Shown one piece after another: positions 44,700-57,200 of a stretch of DNA of 62,915 bases. The notes beneath the pieces were generated by a model. It was not told where the DNA came from, made no database searches, and worked only from the letters and a program-made list of their open reading frames with translations. The translations under genes were made by a program, and so were the position numbers. How positions within the stretch are numbered: position 1 is the stretch's first letter; every line of letters starts with the position of its first letter. The DNA lies in contig JAFXCN010000005.1 in assembly GCA_017521465.1 (NCBI GenBank), forward strand, positions 1 through 62,915, given 5' to 3'. This DNA comes from Clostridia bacterium (GTDB taxonomy: Bacteria; Bacillota; Clostridia; TANB77; UBA1234).

Positions 44700-45851
44700 T
44701 TACATCGCTTCTTTATATAATCTTATGAAGTCTTCTTTCGTTACTTCTCTTGGGTTTCCTGGCATACATGGATCTTCCATTGCTTTTTCAGCAAGCATTT
44801 CTATATCTTCTTCTTTACATCCTGTATCTTTTACTGTTTGCGTTATTCCTACACTCTTTGATAGTTCTGTAATCATCCATACGAATGTGTTTATAACATC
44901 TTGATCATTTAAGTTTACAGCATCTGGTCTTCCAATATTAACTAATATTTCTCTAAATCTATCTGCGCAAACTTCTCCATTAAATCTCATAACTGTTGGA
45001 AGTATTATTGCGTTTGCAAGTCCATGTGGCGTGTCATAAACTGCACCTAATTGGTGTGCCATTGAATGAACTATTCCAAGCCCTACATTTGAGAATCCCA
45101 TTCCTGCAATGTATTGAGCTAAGCCCATCATTTCGATTGCTTCTTCATCTTTTTCGTTTACAGCAGCTGGCAAATATTTAAATATTAATTTGATTGCTTC
45201 CATGTGGAACATATCAGCCATTACATTGTGACCTTTTGTAATATATCCTTCAACTGCATGTGTTAATGCATCCATTCCTGTTGCAGCTGCAGTAGCCTTT
45301 GGAAGTGTAGACATTAATTCAGAATCTATGATTGCAAGTTGTGGTATATCATTTGGATCAACACATACCATTTTTATTTCTCTTTCTTCATCTGTTATTA
45401 CATAGTTTATTGTAACTTCAGCAGCTGTTCCATGAGTTGTTGGAAGCGCGATTAATGGCATTCCTTTGTTTATTGTGTTTGATAAACCATTTAATGATTG
45501 TAATGTTCTATCAGGATTTGTCATTAATATTGAAACACCTTTTGCAGCATCAATGGCAGAACCACCACCAACAGCAACAATTACATCTGCTCCATATTCT
45601 TTACATTTTTCAACTCCACCCAATACATTTGCAATAGTTGGATTTGGTTTTACATCATCATATATTGTGTATTCGATATTAGCTTTTTCTAAAATATCTG
45701 TTACTTTTCCAACAACACCAACTTTTACCAAAGCATTGTCAGTAACTACTAATACTTTTTTAAATCCTCTCTTTTGTAATTCTTCTGGAAGCACTTCTCT
45801 TGAACCCTTCCCAAAATAAGATGTTTCGTTTAAAACAAATTTTGTAGCCAT
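44700..45851 (-). CDS. Iron-containing (group III) alcohol dehydrogenase, FucO/DhaT-like
   Basis: The 383-residue enzyme has the NAD-binding GGGSAIDAAKGV, HGTAAEVT, and the Fe2+ ligands Asp194 and His198 (DALTHAVEGY) with His262 and His276 (HSMAHQLGAVYDTPHG), matching FucO. Substrates may be lactaldehyde, 1,3-propanediol, butanol or ethanol; a fermentative role is likely. ATG at 45851 is chosen because AAAGGAGG lies about 10 nt upstream. Monocistronic, with an ERIC-like element just before its start. Confidence 0.93.
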   Translation of the reverse strand: MATKFVLNETSYFGKGSREVLPEELQKRGFKKVLVVTDNALVKVGVVGKVTDILEKANIEYTIYDDVKPNPTIANVLGGVEKCKEYGADVIVAVGGGSAIDAAKGVSILMTNPDRTLQSLNGLSNTINKGMPLIALPTTHGTAAEVTINYVITDEEREIKMVCVDPNDIPQLAIIDSELMSTLPKATAAATGMDALTHAVEGYITKGHNVMADMFHMEAIKLIFKYLPAAVNEKDEEAIEMMGLAQYIAGMGFSNVGLGIVHSMAHQLGAVYDTPHGLANAIILPTVMRFNGEVCADRFREILVNIGRPDAVNLNDQDVINTFVWMITELSKSVGITQTVKDTGCKEEDIEMLAEKAMEDPCMPGNPREVTKEDFIRLYKEAM

Positions 45852-45892
45852 GTTAAAAATTCCTCCTTTGTATAATACTGGCACTAATCTTT

Positions 45893-46003
45893 GTGTGCCT
45901 CACAGCATCCGAAGGATGCTTTTTTCCAGGGCGAAAAAACGATTTCGCCCGCGCAGCGGCGCCCTGGGAAAACGAACTGCGTTACACCCATTTGCTATGT
46001 TAC
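45893..46003 (-). repeat. ERIC-like structured element, copy 5 (full, divergent stem)
   Basis: In reverse orientation it keeps GTAACGCAGTTCG, but the outer stem is TTTTCCCAGGGCG against CGCCCTGGAAAAA and the 3' hairpin is GCATCC-TTC-GGATGC. Most bases of each stem changed in compensating pairs relative to copy 1. A short AATCATT/AATGATT hairpin (46033-46061) follows. Confidence 0.9.
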
Positions 46004-46063
46004 TCGCACTTTCGGTGTATGAAGTGTTTTCGAATCATTTTTCATCGGACATAGAATGATTTT

Positions 46064-47767
<1,704 letters not shown>

Positions 47768-47797
47768 TCAAATCTTCCGTTCCCCTGGAAATTTGCG

Positions 47798-47912
47798 TAT
47801 CATAGCAAATTGCTGTAACGCAGTTCGCTTCCGCAGACGGCCGCTGCGCGGGCGGCGATTCGCCCTCTTCCGTCAGCGGAAGTGTTTCCTTCGGAAACTT
47901 TGAGATACACAT
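47798..47912 (+). repeat. ERIC-like structured element, copy 6 (full)
   Basis: It has GTAACGCAGTTCG, stem CTTCCGCAGACGG against CCGTCAGCGGAAG, inner hairpin GGGCG/CGCCC and 3' hairpin GTTTCC-TTC-GGAAAC. It lies between the S4 gene stop and the ABC-F promoter. Confidence 0.9.
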
Positions 47913-47926
47913 TTGAAAGATACAAT

Positions 47927-48649
47927 TTAATACTTAGTTACACACATTTTTATTCTTCCTTTTCTCGTTTCTCCATCTATACTCTCTATTTTTATTCTAC
48001 CTTGTCCTCTTACGGAAATAATGTCTCCATCTTTTATTTGTTTTGAAGCACTGCCTACTTCTAAATGATTTAAAAAGACTTTTTCTCGCCTTATACTTTC
48101 TGTACTTAATTCTCTCGAAAGGCCAAAACATGCACTAATTATTGCATCTATTCTTGGTGATGCAACAGTTATGGTCATACTTTTAGAAGTATCTTTAACT
48201 TGTATAATTTCTCCTATATCTTTAATTTCTACTTTTATTTTATCTCTACCAACTTTATCTAAGTTTTGCACTATATATTTAGAGATTTCTTTCATTACTA
48301 CTACATCACATTTATTTTCGTTAATTATTATATCTCCTATAACTTCTCTTTTTATTCCTAATCCTATAATGCTTCCCAACACACCTCTGTGAGATAAGCT
48401 TTTAACAGATTCAATTCTAATTAAAGTTATATATTCATTAAAATCAATATCATTGTCCCCAATAAATATAACCTTTCTCTCGGCATTTTCATATCCTCCA
48501 AAAGCTACAAAAGGAATATCTTTTAACAAACCTTGAACTTTTGCAAATTCCATAGGATCTAACATGTTTGTATATGTTGGCTTATTTGTTTTTTTATAAA
48601 TATTTATTTTATCTGTGAGTTTTGCTAAAATTAGTTGAGTATTTTCCAT
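47927..48649 (-). CDS. YlmH-family S4-domain RNA-binding protein
   Basis: The 240-residue protein has an N-terminal helical part (LTDKINIYKKTNKPTYTNML), a central domain with FGGYENAERKVIFIGD, and a C-terminal S4 domain (FLNHLEVGSASKQIKDGDII, SVRGQGRIKIESIDG). In Firmicutes YlmH lies in the divisome-linked ylm cluster and has been tied to ribosome rescue; here it is alone. AAAGGAG stands before the ATG at 48649. A perfect hairpin lies immediately upstream of that ribosome binding site. Confidence 0.88.
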   Translation of the reverse strand: MENTQLILAKLTDKINIYKKTNKPTYTNMLDPMEFAKVQGLLKDIPFVAFGGYENAERKVIFIGDNDIDFNEYITLIRIESVKSLSHRGVLGSIIGLGIKREVIGDIIINENKCDVVVMKEISKYIVQNLDKVGRDKIKVEIKDIGEIIQVKDTSKSMTITVASPRIDAIISACFGLSRELSTESIRREKVFLNHLEVGSASKQIKDGDIISVRGQGRIKIESIDGETRKGRIKMCVTKY

Positions 48650-48663
48650 AGGTTTTCTCCTTT

Positions 48664-48681
48664 CAACGCACAAGTGCGTTG
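48664..48681 (-). promoter_or_regulatory. Hairpin next to the S4 gene ribosome binding site
   Basis: CAACGCAC and GTGCGTTG (8 bp, 2-nt loop) lie directly 5' of the AAAGGAG of the S4 gene. They could affect translation or mark an mRNA 5' end. Confidence 0.35.
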
Positions 48682-48747
48682 TACTTTTCACTATTCGTTA
48701 TTCACTATTCACTATCTTCCCCATTCGCATGCAAAAAGGAAGTGCGA

Positions 48748-48771
48748 CAAAATCGATATAAAAATCGATTT
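48748..48771 (-). terminator. Terminator-like hairpin after the DUF3298 gene
   Basis: AAAATCGAT and ATCGATTTT surround ATAAAA; on the minus strand the stem ends in TTTTGT. It lies about 27 bp past the stop. Confidence 0.55.
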
Positions 48772-48797
48772 TGTTTCACCTCCTGTTTTACATGCTC

Positions 48798-49571
48798 TTA
48801 TTCTACATTAAATTTTCCATCTTCTAATTCAAATGGCATTTCAAAATTTAATGAACCGTATACGTATGGTGCTATTGCTGCTGGATCAAAGTATATTATT
48901 AATTTACCATCTTTTATATAAAACTTTTGTTTTTCTGGTATGTCTTTTAATCCATTTCCACCAACTAATTCATAATTTTTTAACATTGCTTGTTCGTTTA
49001 TTTCTTCTACGATTTCTTTTTCGTAATCTACTGTACTTGAGAACAAATCTTTAAGATATATTTCTGTGTTTTTCACAACATCTATATTGTATGTGTCTTT
49101 CCATGCATTTGATCTCATTCCACCAGTTTCATAATCTTGATCTATTACTATTGATAAATAATTACCATTGTTATATCTGTTATAATCAACATTATATCTA
49201 TATTTTGTAGTAACAGGTGTATTTTCATCTAGCACTACGTTTATTTCGTTTTGATAATATTTCACTGTATCACTCATACGTTTATTTATATATTGTTGAA
49301 ACGAATAGTTTGATAAATTTGAAATTCTTGGCATATTTATATGAATTTCTCTCTTTGAATCTGATGTTCTAGATTCTGTTGTGTCTACTATTGTTTTTTC
49401 TGCAGGTGTTTTCTTTTCATCAACAATTGTTTGGCCTGGCTCCGGATCTATTATTGGTTTTTCCTCATCCCACAAATTCATTAATAAAGCGCCTACACCA
49501 ACTAAAATTGCAACGACTACTATCACTATGGCTATTACTATAAATTTAATTTTTCCATGATTTAAATTCAT
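48798..49571 (-). CDS. DUF3298/RsiV-like extracytoplasmic protein
   Basis: The 257-residue protein has one N-terminal membrane helix (IKFIVIAIVIVVVAILVGVG), a Pro/Thr-rich linker, then a DUF4163/DUF3298-like domain (INMPRISNLSNYSFQQYINK, SIVIDQDYETGGMRSNAWKD, FYIKDGKLIIYFDPAAIAPY). In RsiV this domain binds lysozyme, but there is no cytoplasmic anti-sigma segment here, so it is probably not an anti-sigma factor. ATG at 49571 has GGAGG 8 nt upstream. Confidence 0.8.
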   Translation of the reverse strand: MNLNHGKIKFIVIAIVIVVVAILVGVGALLMNLWDEEKPIIDPEPGQTIVDEKKTPAEKTIVDTTESRTSDSKREIHINMPRISNLSNYSFQQYINKRMSDTVKYYQNEINVVLDENTPVTTKYRYNVDYNRYNNGNYLSIVIDQDYETGGMRSNAWKDTYNIDVVKNTEIYLKDLFSSTVDYEKEIVEEINEQAMLKNYELVGGNGLKDIPEKQKFYIKDGKLIIYFDPAAIAPYVYGSLNFEMPFELEDGKFNVE

Positions 49572-49641
49572 ATTATATACCTCCATATAACTTCAAGTAA
49601 TTATTATAATATCATAACGATTTTAGAATGTACATATTTTT

Positions 49642-50943
49642 TTATTTATTATTATTTTCTGTAATATTTTTTTCGCCAACTACTTTATATATAAATGCTG
49701 TTGCTGGTATACTCAACGCAATAGCTATTATGCACATAAACATTCTAATAAACTCTGTTGCTACAACTTCTGAATTTATTATTTCATTCACTGTATATCT
49801 ATAAGAATATAAATATACTAATTTTGGTATTAATAAAGCTGTAAATATTGCTATTACTACTTCTATTTTGCCTGTAGCTGCATCTTTAGATACATCAAGC
49901 AATTTATTAAAATCATTTTCATTAGATTCTTTACACTTTTTCCAAACGTTACACACAACATATGGCAACACTGCTGAAAGAATCAAGATTATACTTCCTA
50001 CAAACATATGATGAAAATCTATATTTCTCTTTATTATATTTTCAACTGTTAACATTGTATCAAATGTTCCCCCGGTATTTTTCAACATGTAATCTACACC
50101 AAATGTTACAAATGTAGTTAGTATTATTATAGCCATACAACTTAGCGCAGTCCATAAAGCATCTTTTGTTAGACCTAATTTTTGAATAACAATTGTAGAA
50201 ACTAAAACAGCTGCAAGTATTAATGATAACAATATTATAGATGTTCCTAAATAAATTTGTTCGCTACATATTAATATTGTTAGTGAAACAATTAATATTC
50301 CTATTAACACAGATAGCATTCCTCTATCTTTACCAAAAACAACAACTAAAACAATCGCAACAAGCGCAAGGATAATTAATCCTGTTTTTCTTTCCGTATT
50401 AAAACCAAAACCACAAGGCTCAACATATAATTCTCCTGTTTCACTATCAACGTCTGCAGCAACATAAATTACGTCACCTTTTTTTAGTTCTGGCACTTCT
50501 AAATTCAAAAGACTATCTGCCATTAGCGGATATACAATCTCGGTTTTTTCTCCAACATAATCGCCTTCTAATATTTCTATTTCTACGTCTTGCTTTTTCA
50601 TTTTATATAAAAATCCTGTGTAATCAGCTTCATATAAATACTCTGGATCATTTGCCACAACAACTTTTGCTTTTATTGCTTTTGGCATTTCCATTTCTTC
50701 ATAATATTCTATCAATGTTTCCATTTGACTTTCATAAGCTTCTTCGTATTCTTCGTCAGAAAGTGTTTCCTCGTCAGCAAATAATTTTTCATACTCTTCA
50801 TAATCATCAATTTGAACTATTTGAGAATCATCCGCTTCATTACCAATGACTTCAGCATTATTTACAACTTCTTCTGTTGCAAACACACACATTGTACTTA
50901 ATATTGTACAAACAATTAAAAGACACATTAAAAATTTCTTCAT
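49642..50943 (-). CDS. YibE/F-family membrane protein
   Basis: The 433-residue protein has a signal peptide (MKKFLMCLLIVCTILSTMCV), an acidic extracytoplasmic domain (about 25-185) and seven or eight membrane helices matching YibE/F (VLIGILIVSLTILICSEQIY, TKDALWTALSCMAIIILTTF, HHMFVGSIILILSAVLPYV). Function of the family is not established. A late cytoplasmic loop holds KDAATGKIEVV. It has its own promoter upstream; no clear terminator is visible before the DUF3298 gene 70 bp downstream, so read-through is possible. Confidence 0.85.
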   Translation of the reverse strand: MKKFLMCLLIVCTILSTMCVFATEEVVNNAEVIGNEADDSQIVQIDDYEEYEKLFADEETLSDEEYEEAYESQMETLIEYYEEMEMPKAIKAKVVVANDPEYLYEADYTGFLYKMKKQDVEIEILEGDYVGEKTEIVYPLMADSLLNLEVPELKKGDVIYVAADVDSETGELYVEPCGFGFNTERKTGLIILALVAIVLVVVFGKDRGMLSVLIGILIVSLTILICSEQIYLGTSIILLSLILAAVLVSTIVIQKLGLTKDALWTALSCMAIIILTTFVTFGVDYMLKNTGGTFDTMLTVENIIKRNIDFHHMFVGSIILILSAVLPYVVCNVWKKCKESNENDFNKLLDVSKDAATGKIEVVIAIFTALLIPKLVYLYSYRYTVNEIINSEVVATEFIRMFMCIIAIALSIPATAFIYKVVGEKNITENNNK

Positions 50944-50984
50944 ATATAACCTCCGTATAAATAAATTTGGTAGTCTCGTGAAAA

Positions 50985-51013
50985 ATTATACAATCTTATA
51001 CGAAAGAATGCAA
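50985..51013 (-). promoter_or_regulatory. Promoter of the YibE/F gene
   Basis: On the minus strand TTGCAT (51013-51008) and TATAAT (50990-50985) are 17 bp apart, next to repeat array E. Confidence 0.6.
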
Positions 51014-51025
51014 GAAAATCATTTT

Positions 51026-51154
51026 TTGTTCAACACAAAATGTTCGCTGAGCGGACGTTTGTGTCCGACGGAAAGTGTTCGCTGGGCGGACGTTTGTGTC
51101 CGACGAAAAATGTTCGCTGGGCGGACGTTTGTGTCCGACGAAAAGTGTTCGCTG
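51026..51154 (+). repeat. 35-bp repeat array, locus E
   Basis: Exact 35-bp steps occur at 51042, 51077, 51112 and 51147 (TGTTCGCTGRGCGGACG, then TTTGTGTCCGACG). The last unit runs without a break into the 3' half of an ERIC-like element. Confidence 0.93.
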
Positions 51155-51210
51155 GGCGGCTATTCGCCCTTTTCCGTTCGCGAAAATGTTTCCTTCTGAA
51201 ACTTTGATAC
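51155..51210 (+). repeat. ERIC-like element, 3' half only, joined to array E
   Basis: GGGCGGCTATTCGCCC, TTTTCCG and the 3' hairpin GTTTCC-TTC-TGAAAC plus TTTGA are present. The 5' half is missing and replaced by the 35-bp array. Confidence 0.8.
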
Positions 51211-51248
51211 TATTCACTTTTCACTATTCGTTATTCACTAAAAAATAA

Positions 51249-51275
51249 AACCCGGTTGAACCGGGTTTTATTTTT
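51249..51275 (-). terminator. Terminator of the giant surface protein gene
   Basis: AATAAAACCCGG and CCGGGTTTTATT form a 12-bp stem; A/T-runs on both sides allow termination on the minus strand right after the stop at 51276. Confidence 0.85.
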
Positions 51276-54200
51276 TTATTTTGTTACCGTTGTCGTATTT
51301 CCTGCTTTGTCAATTGCTTTTACAATTGATCCTGCTGGTACTGTTATGTTTGTTGTTCCGTTTGTTGTTCTTATTAATTTACCATTTAACATTACTCCGA
51401 CAAGGTTTGTGTCACTTACAGCTATTGAGCTTGTTGTTACTGTTAATGTTGGCGCTGTGTTATCAATTACTATGTCTGTTAATACAGGTGTTGTTGTTGT
51501 TCCTAAAACATTTCCTGCTTTATCTTTTACACTTGCATTTTTAAGACCGATTGATAATTTACCATCTCCACTAACATTTGCAACAATTGCCTCATATTCT
51601 GCTCCGTTTGTAATAGTATTACCCGTTACTCTGTTGAATATAGCAGTAGTACATTCATTGTTGTCAACAAATGCTACAATGTTATTTTCAAGTATTGTCG
51701 AACTGTAGAAGTATTGGTCTGTTACTTTAAATTTAATTGTTGTGCTGTTTGATTGTGTATTTGTTACGGTTTCTTTTCCATCTACTATTACTTTATCTTC
51801 TTTATTTCCTATTATAGTAGCATTTAATGTTATTGTTGCTTTCTTAGGACCAGTAATATTTCCAGCATTGTCTTTTACCCAAACATATACTGTCTTATTG
51901 CCATCACCTTGTGTTAATTCATGTAATGTTTCATTAGCATATGGAAGCCATCCGTTTGAACCTTCTGGTAATCCCATTACTTGTGATAATGTCTTTTCGT
52001 CATTTGTCACATACATCCAGTTTGCATTTGTCGCATTAATTTGAACTGTTACACCAACTTCAGTTGTTGTTGTTGCTCCATTATTTATTGAAACTCCGTC
52101 TAAAACTGGTGGTATGTTATCAACTACTACAGAGTTATCACTCGTCATAGTGTTCTTATTTCCTGCTGCGTCTGTTACTAATCCTTCTTGTGTTGTTATT
52201 GTAACCTTGCCATTTCCATCGCCAACTACAACATCTACTATAATTTTTCCTGGTGTACTTGTATCTACTTTATCGATTCTTCCACCTTCAACTACAATTT
52301 TATCTTTGTTAATTTCATATGGATTTTCTTCACCAATTTCAATAGTATACGTTATCTTGTCACCAGATTTATGTTCTCCACCAGGGTTTGTAATGCTAAC
52401 TTCTGGTTTGGTATTATCAACTATTATACCTGTCTCTATATGTTTTTCATCAGATGGATTTCCAGCCATGTCTGTTACAGTGCCTTTTTCAAGTTCAACA
52501 ATAATTTCTCCTTCTTTGTCTGTATCAACTGGTATTGTTATTATTATTTCTTGTTTGTTTGTATCTGGATTTGTTGCAACTATAGCATTTTCCACATCCA
52601 AACTTTCACCATCAACTGTAACTTTAATTTTGTCTTTATCCACAACTACTTCGTTATCATCTCCAACAGGCACTTTAATGATTACTTTATCTCCGTCCTT
52701 TACCTGTTCTTTAGTGTCTCCGTTTTCATCTTTAGGAAGAATTATTTCTGGGTCTGATAAAACTGGATCTTTTCTATCAATAATGATATTAACTTCTTCT
52801 GTCTCAGATTTATTTCCAGCTAAATCTTCAGCTCTTATTAATACGTCTGTTTCTCCTTCTTCACTAATAATGATTCTGTTGTCTGCTACATCTTCCCATG
52901 TTTTTCCACCATCTGTACTATATTCATATTTTTCTTCTGGTCTTGGTGTAATTGTTATTAATACATCCTCGTTTACAACTTCACCATCTGGTTCAACTGC
53001 AACGATAGGTTTTTCTGGAACTTTATTGTCAATAGTTACATCAGTTCTTAAAGTTGTAACATCATTTTTATTGCCTGCAATATCTGTTACTTTATTTGCT
53101 GGTATTTCTATTGTCAATTCTCCATCTCCTACTATTCCACTAATCGTTACAACATACTCTATTACATTTCCAGTAGCTTCATATGATAATTTAATATTAG
53201 TAGGTGTTACCTCTTCTCCTCCGACAAATACTTTTATATCAGTTTCTTTTAATGTTGTTGTTAAGTTTTCATTATTGTCTTCAGCATTAAACATTATTTC
53301 TATCTTGTCTTCTTTATTTGCCGCTACCATATTTGTATCTACATATGTTATAACTGGTTTTTGCGTTTCAATATTTGTTACTTTCACTTCAAATCCAGCT
53401 TCTGAAACGTTTCCAGCTGCATCGACTACCCAAATGTAATATGTATCCATTGGTTTTACATATACATGTGTTGTATTTGTATCTTTTATAAATACATCTT
53501 TTTGAGGTACGTAGCTTGGATCAATTGTTATGTAGTAACCTGCAATTCCACTTCCGTCTGTATTATCTTGCGCGCTTACTATGATTTCTTTATCTGTATT
53601 TGTCCATCTGTTATCAACTGTTGCTGTAACTGTTGGTTTAACTTTATCAATATTAGAAATCATTATAGAATTTGTAATTTCGTTTATTGCTCCATTTACA
53701 AGTTTAGCTGTAATTACATCTTCATATTGTGTTGCGATTACTAATGTATTGCTTTCTGTTGTAGACTTCCATTCTTCGCCATTTATTCTATAGTATTTCT
53801 CTAGAGTTGTTTCTGGCCAATGGATAGTTACTTCAACATTTTGATTTGTCCATTCATTTGTATTTGTACTAAATGTTATATCATCTGATGTTATGTTCTT
53901 AGTTATTACATTAGTTAATACATCTGATTCAGATACGTTACCTGCAGCGTCAGTTGTTCTTGTTTTTATGTCATATGCTTCTCCAATGCTTAATCCTGTA
54001 AATACATTACTTTCTTGATATTCTAACCAGTCTGCTGTTGAAGATTTCTTAATTGCATATTCTACATATAAAATACCACTATTAAATACGTTAGATAGGT
54101 TATCTTCTTGTTTTGCTTGTACTTTTATTGTGTTTTCTGTAACACTTATCTTTTCTGGTTTATCTTTAGAAGTACCCATAGTGTCTACATATACGCTTGA

Positions 54201-57200
54201 ATTATCTGTTGTTGAAGTTATGTCTTTTCCTTTATTTCCATATTTGTCTTCATAATCTGTTATAAGTACTTTAACTTCACCTTGTTCGTCTGATTCTTCA
54301 ACTTTAATTGTTGCAGTATATTCTTTAACTCCAGTGTTGCTTGGTGATACAGTTGCTACTTTTCCTAAAATGTTAACAGTTGGAACTTTTCCAAGTTCTT
54401 GATTTGATTTTAGTACAAGTGTTATTGTATCTCCTGCTTTTGCATATACATGACTCACATTATTTGTAGAAATACTTGCCGAAACTGTAATGCCTGCATA
54501 AATTGTTCTTTCTTCGCTGTCTATTTTTACTAATGTTCCATCAATATTTTTACTTAATGTATATGTTCTTACAAAGCTACCTAAATCATCTATTGGAAGT
54601 CCATCAGAAATTGTAACTTTATATCCATATTTCGTATATTCTCCTTCGTCTGTCATTCCATATCCTGCAACTGTATAACCTTGTTCGTTATACTCTAAGC
54701 TTCCTTCTAATTGAACTCTATTAGATCCAACCAATTTTAATATTGGTTCAATTCTTGTTGTTTCAATTATTCCATTCCAAGCATCCTCATATATAGTTTC
54801 AGCTTCTGATGTTGGTACATATATAATTGTTGATTCTGGTAAGTTTATTGTATTTAATGCTCCTAATGTTCCGGCTTCACTTATTGATGCTGGATTATTA
54901 GACAATATCAATGCTCTTAAATTATTATCTCCATTAAACATTCCACTGCCGTTTATAATCTTAAAGTCTTCACCCAATATTAATGTTTTTATTGAAGGAC
55001 AATACCAGAACATATTTCCTAAATCTGGATTATTTGATGTATCTATTAACAATTCTCCGCCTGTCAATTTAACACATCCATTAAACATTCCATTAAATGT
55101 TGTAACCTCTTTTGTATTTGCAAATAATTCTCTTGGAATATCGCCAGTTAGTCCGCTACATCCATAGAATGTTGCATTAAATTGTTTTACCTTTGTGTTA
55201 TTCTTAAACAAGTTTTCTGGAATACTTTCTATTCCTGTACAAGCATTAAATGTTGATTCAAAGCTTGTTACTTTTGTATTGTTTGCAAATAGATTTCCTG
55301 GTATTTCTTTTAGTCCTGTACATCCTTGGAATGCTAATGCCATTGTTTCAGCTTGTTGATTATCAATGAATAGTTCTGCTGGAATTTCTTTCAATCCTGT
55401 ACATCCTTGGAACGTACCGTAGAAACCTTTTGCATCAATTGCTCCATTAAATAATGTTTCTGGTAATGTTGTAATACCACTACATCCATTAAATGTATTG
55501 TTAAAGTTCACTGCTTGACTTGCATCTGCAAACAGATTTTCTGGCAAGCTTGTTATCTTCTTACAATTTAAGAATAGTGAATTAAATTCATTTACATTTA
55601 CAAAAGTATTTTCTGTTGGTGCCGGAACGCTACCTGCTAAGTTTATACAATTTGCAAATCCATAGCTTGTTGTTCCAAGTTCGCCCCAAGCTTTTAATCC
55701 TGTTAAATATTGAGTAAATGTATAGTAATCGTTGTCTGCTAATGGTGCTGTCCCCTCTAGACAACCAAATCTATTTACATCTCCTACTATCTTAATTGTA
55801 TATTTTGTTTCTGTTGTATTTTTGTATTCATGTGTTGGGAATTTTTCTGTTGTATATCTTTCTATTGTGCCATCTCCCCAATCAACCACGTAATTGTTAT
55901 TTACATGTGATGTTATAGGTAATTTAATTGTTGTGCCATTTCCGTCACTGTCCTTATTAGCTGGAATTGTCCATTCAGTAATTAAAGCATTTCCTGTGCC
56001 AAACACATTAGATAAGTATGCAACTTTATAATCTCCATCTTTATCGTTTACCACATCATATCCTTCTGGAGTTGTAACTTTTCCTGTAACATTCATCGCA
56101 TTTATCTTTCCTTTAAAGATACCATCGTAGAACTCAACATTGCCACCTGAAGCAATACCGTCTTTTTCGCCTTTAATTACTGGGGAATTATTAGGTATTG
56201 TTCCATCGTTTGTTCCTATTATTACTTTTCCAGTATGGTCTGCAGCTACATTTATAGCCCTATCATTTGATGTTATTGTTCCTCCTGTTATTACTATGTC
56301 TCCAGTATTCTTTTCAGTGTCAACGCCATATGCTGTATTTCCATTTGTTGTTGCTGTAAGTGTTCCACCTTCTATTACTATATTAGTTTGTTGTGTATAG
56401 CCATCTTTACAATTCACTTGTACTGCAATAGCTTGTCCTGATGTTCCTGTTGCATTAGCTGTTATTGTAGGATTTCCACTTATTTTTATATTTCCAGACT
56501 CGCCTGAAGATGTTACATAGTTTTCAACTGCTGTTGCTGAAACTGGCGCATTAGCTATAATTTCTCCTCCTGTAATTTCTATCTTGCCACCATTTCCTCC
56601 AACAGTTCTTACACCATAAGAACTTCCAGGATTTTCTGCTAAAATTTTTCCTCCTCTTATATACAATTCACCATCTACATTATAAATAGCTCTTACATAT
56701 TTTTTATCAAAGTTTCCTTCTAAATCGCCAGTTCCAATGATTTCTCCGCCATTAATATTAGTGATTGATGTATTATATATAGCAGTTCCTTTTGCACTTA
56801 TTACACCGCTAGTTACATTTAATGTTCCTTTATTTCTTACTGCATAATAAGTTTGAGTTGGGTCTTCACTTCTTATAGTTGCATCTTCTAAATTTAATGT
56901 ACCTTCGTTTAATACAACATTGTGGTTTGTTCCGCCTATAATTGTTCCTTCATCCTTAATATTTAATGTAGAACCTACACCAACATATATTGCATTTGTT
57001 GTCTTCGTTATAGTCTTGTTATTCATATCAAGTGTTATCTTTTTATTGTTTGAAATTGATGCATTCGAACTATCTTCATTGTCTCTTTCAACAATAATAG
57101 TTCCCTCTGTATCAATTGCTTTAATAGCGTCTGACAATGTAGCATAATGCACTCCATTTACACTATAATTTCCTGATATCACATTAACCGTTATAGTTTG

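Noticed and set aside
48798-49571. DUF3298 protein considered as an RsiV anti-sigma factor
   Set aside because: There is no cytoplasmic sigma-binding segment before the membrane helix and no ECF sigma gene next to it.
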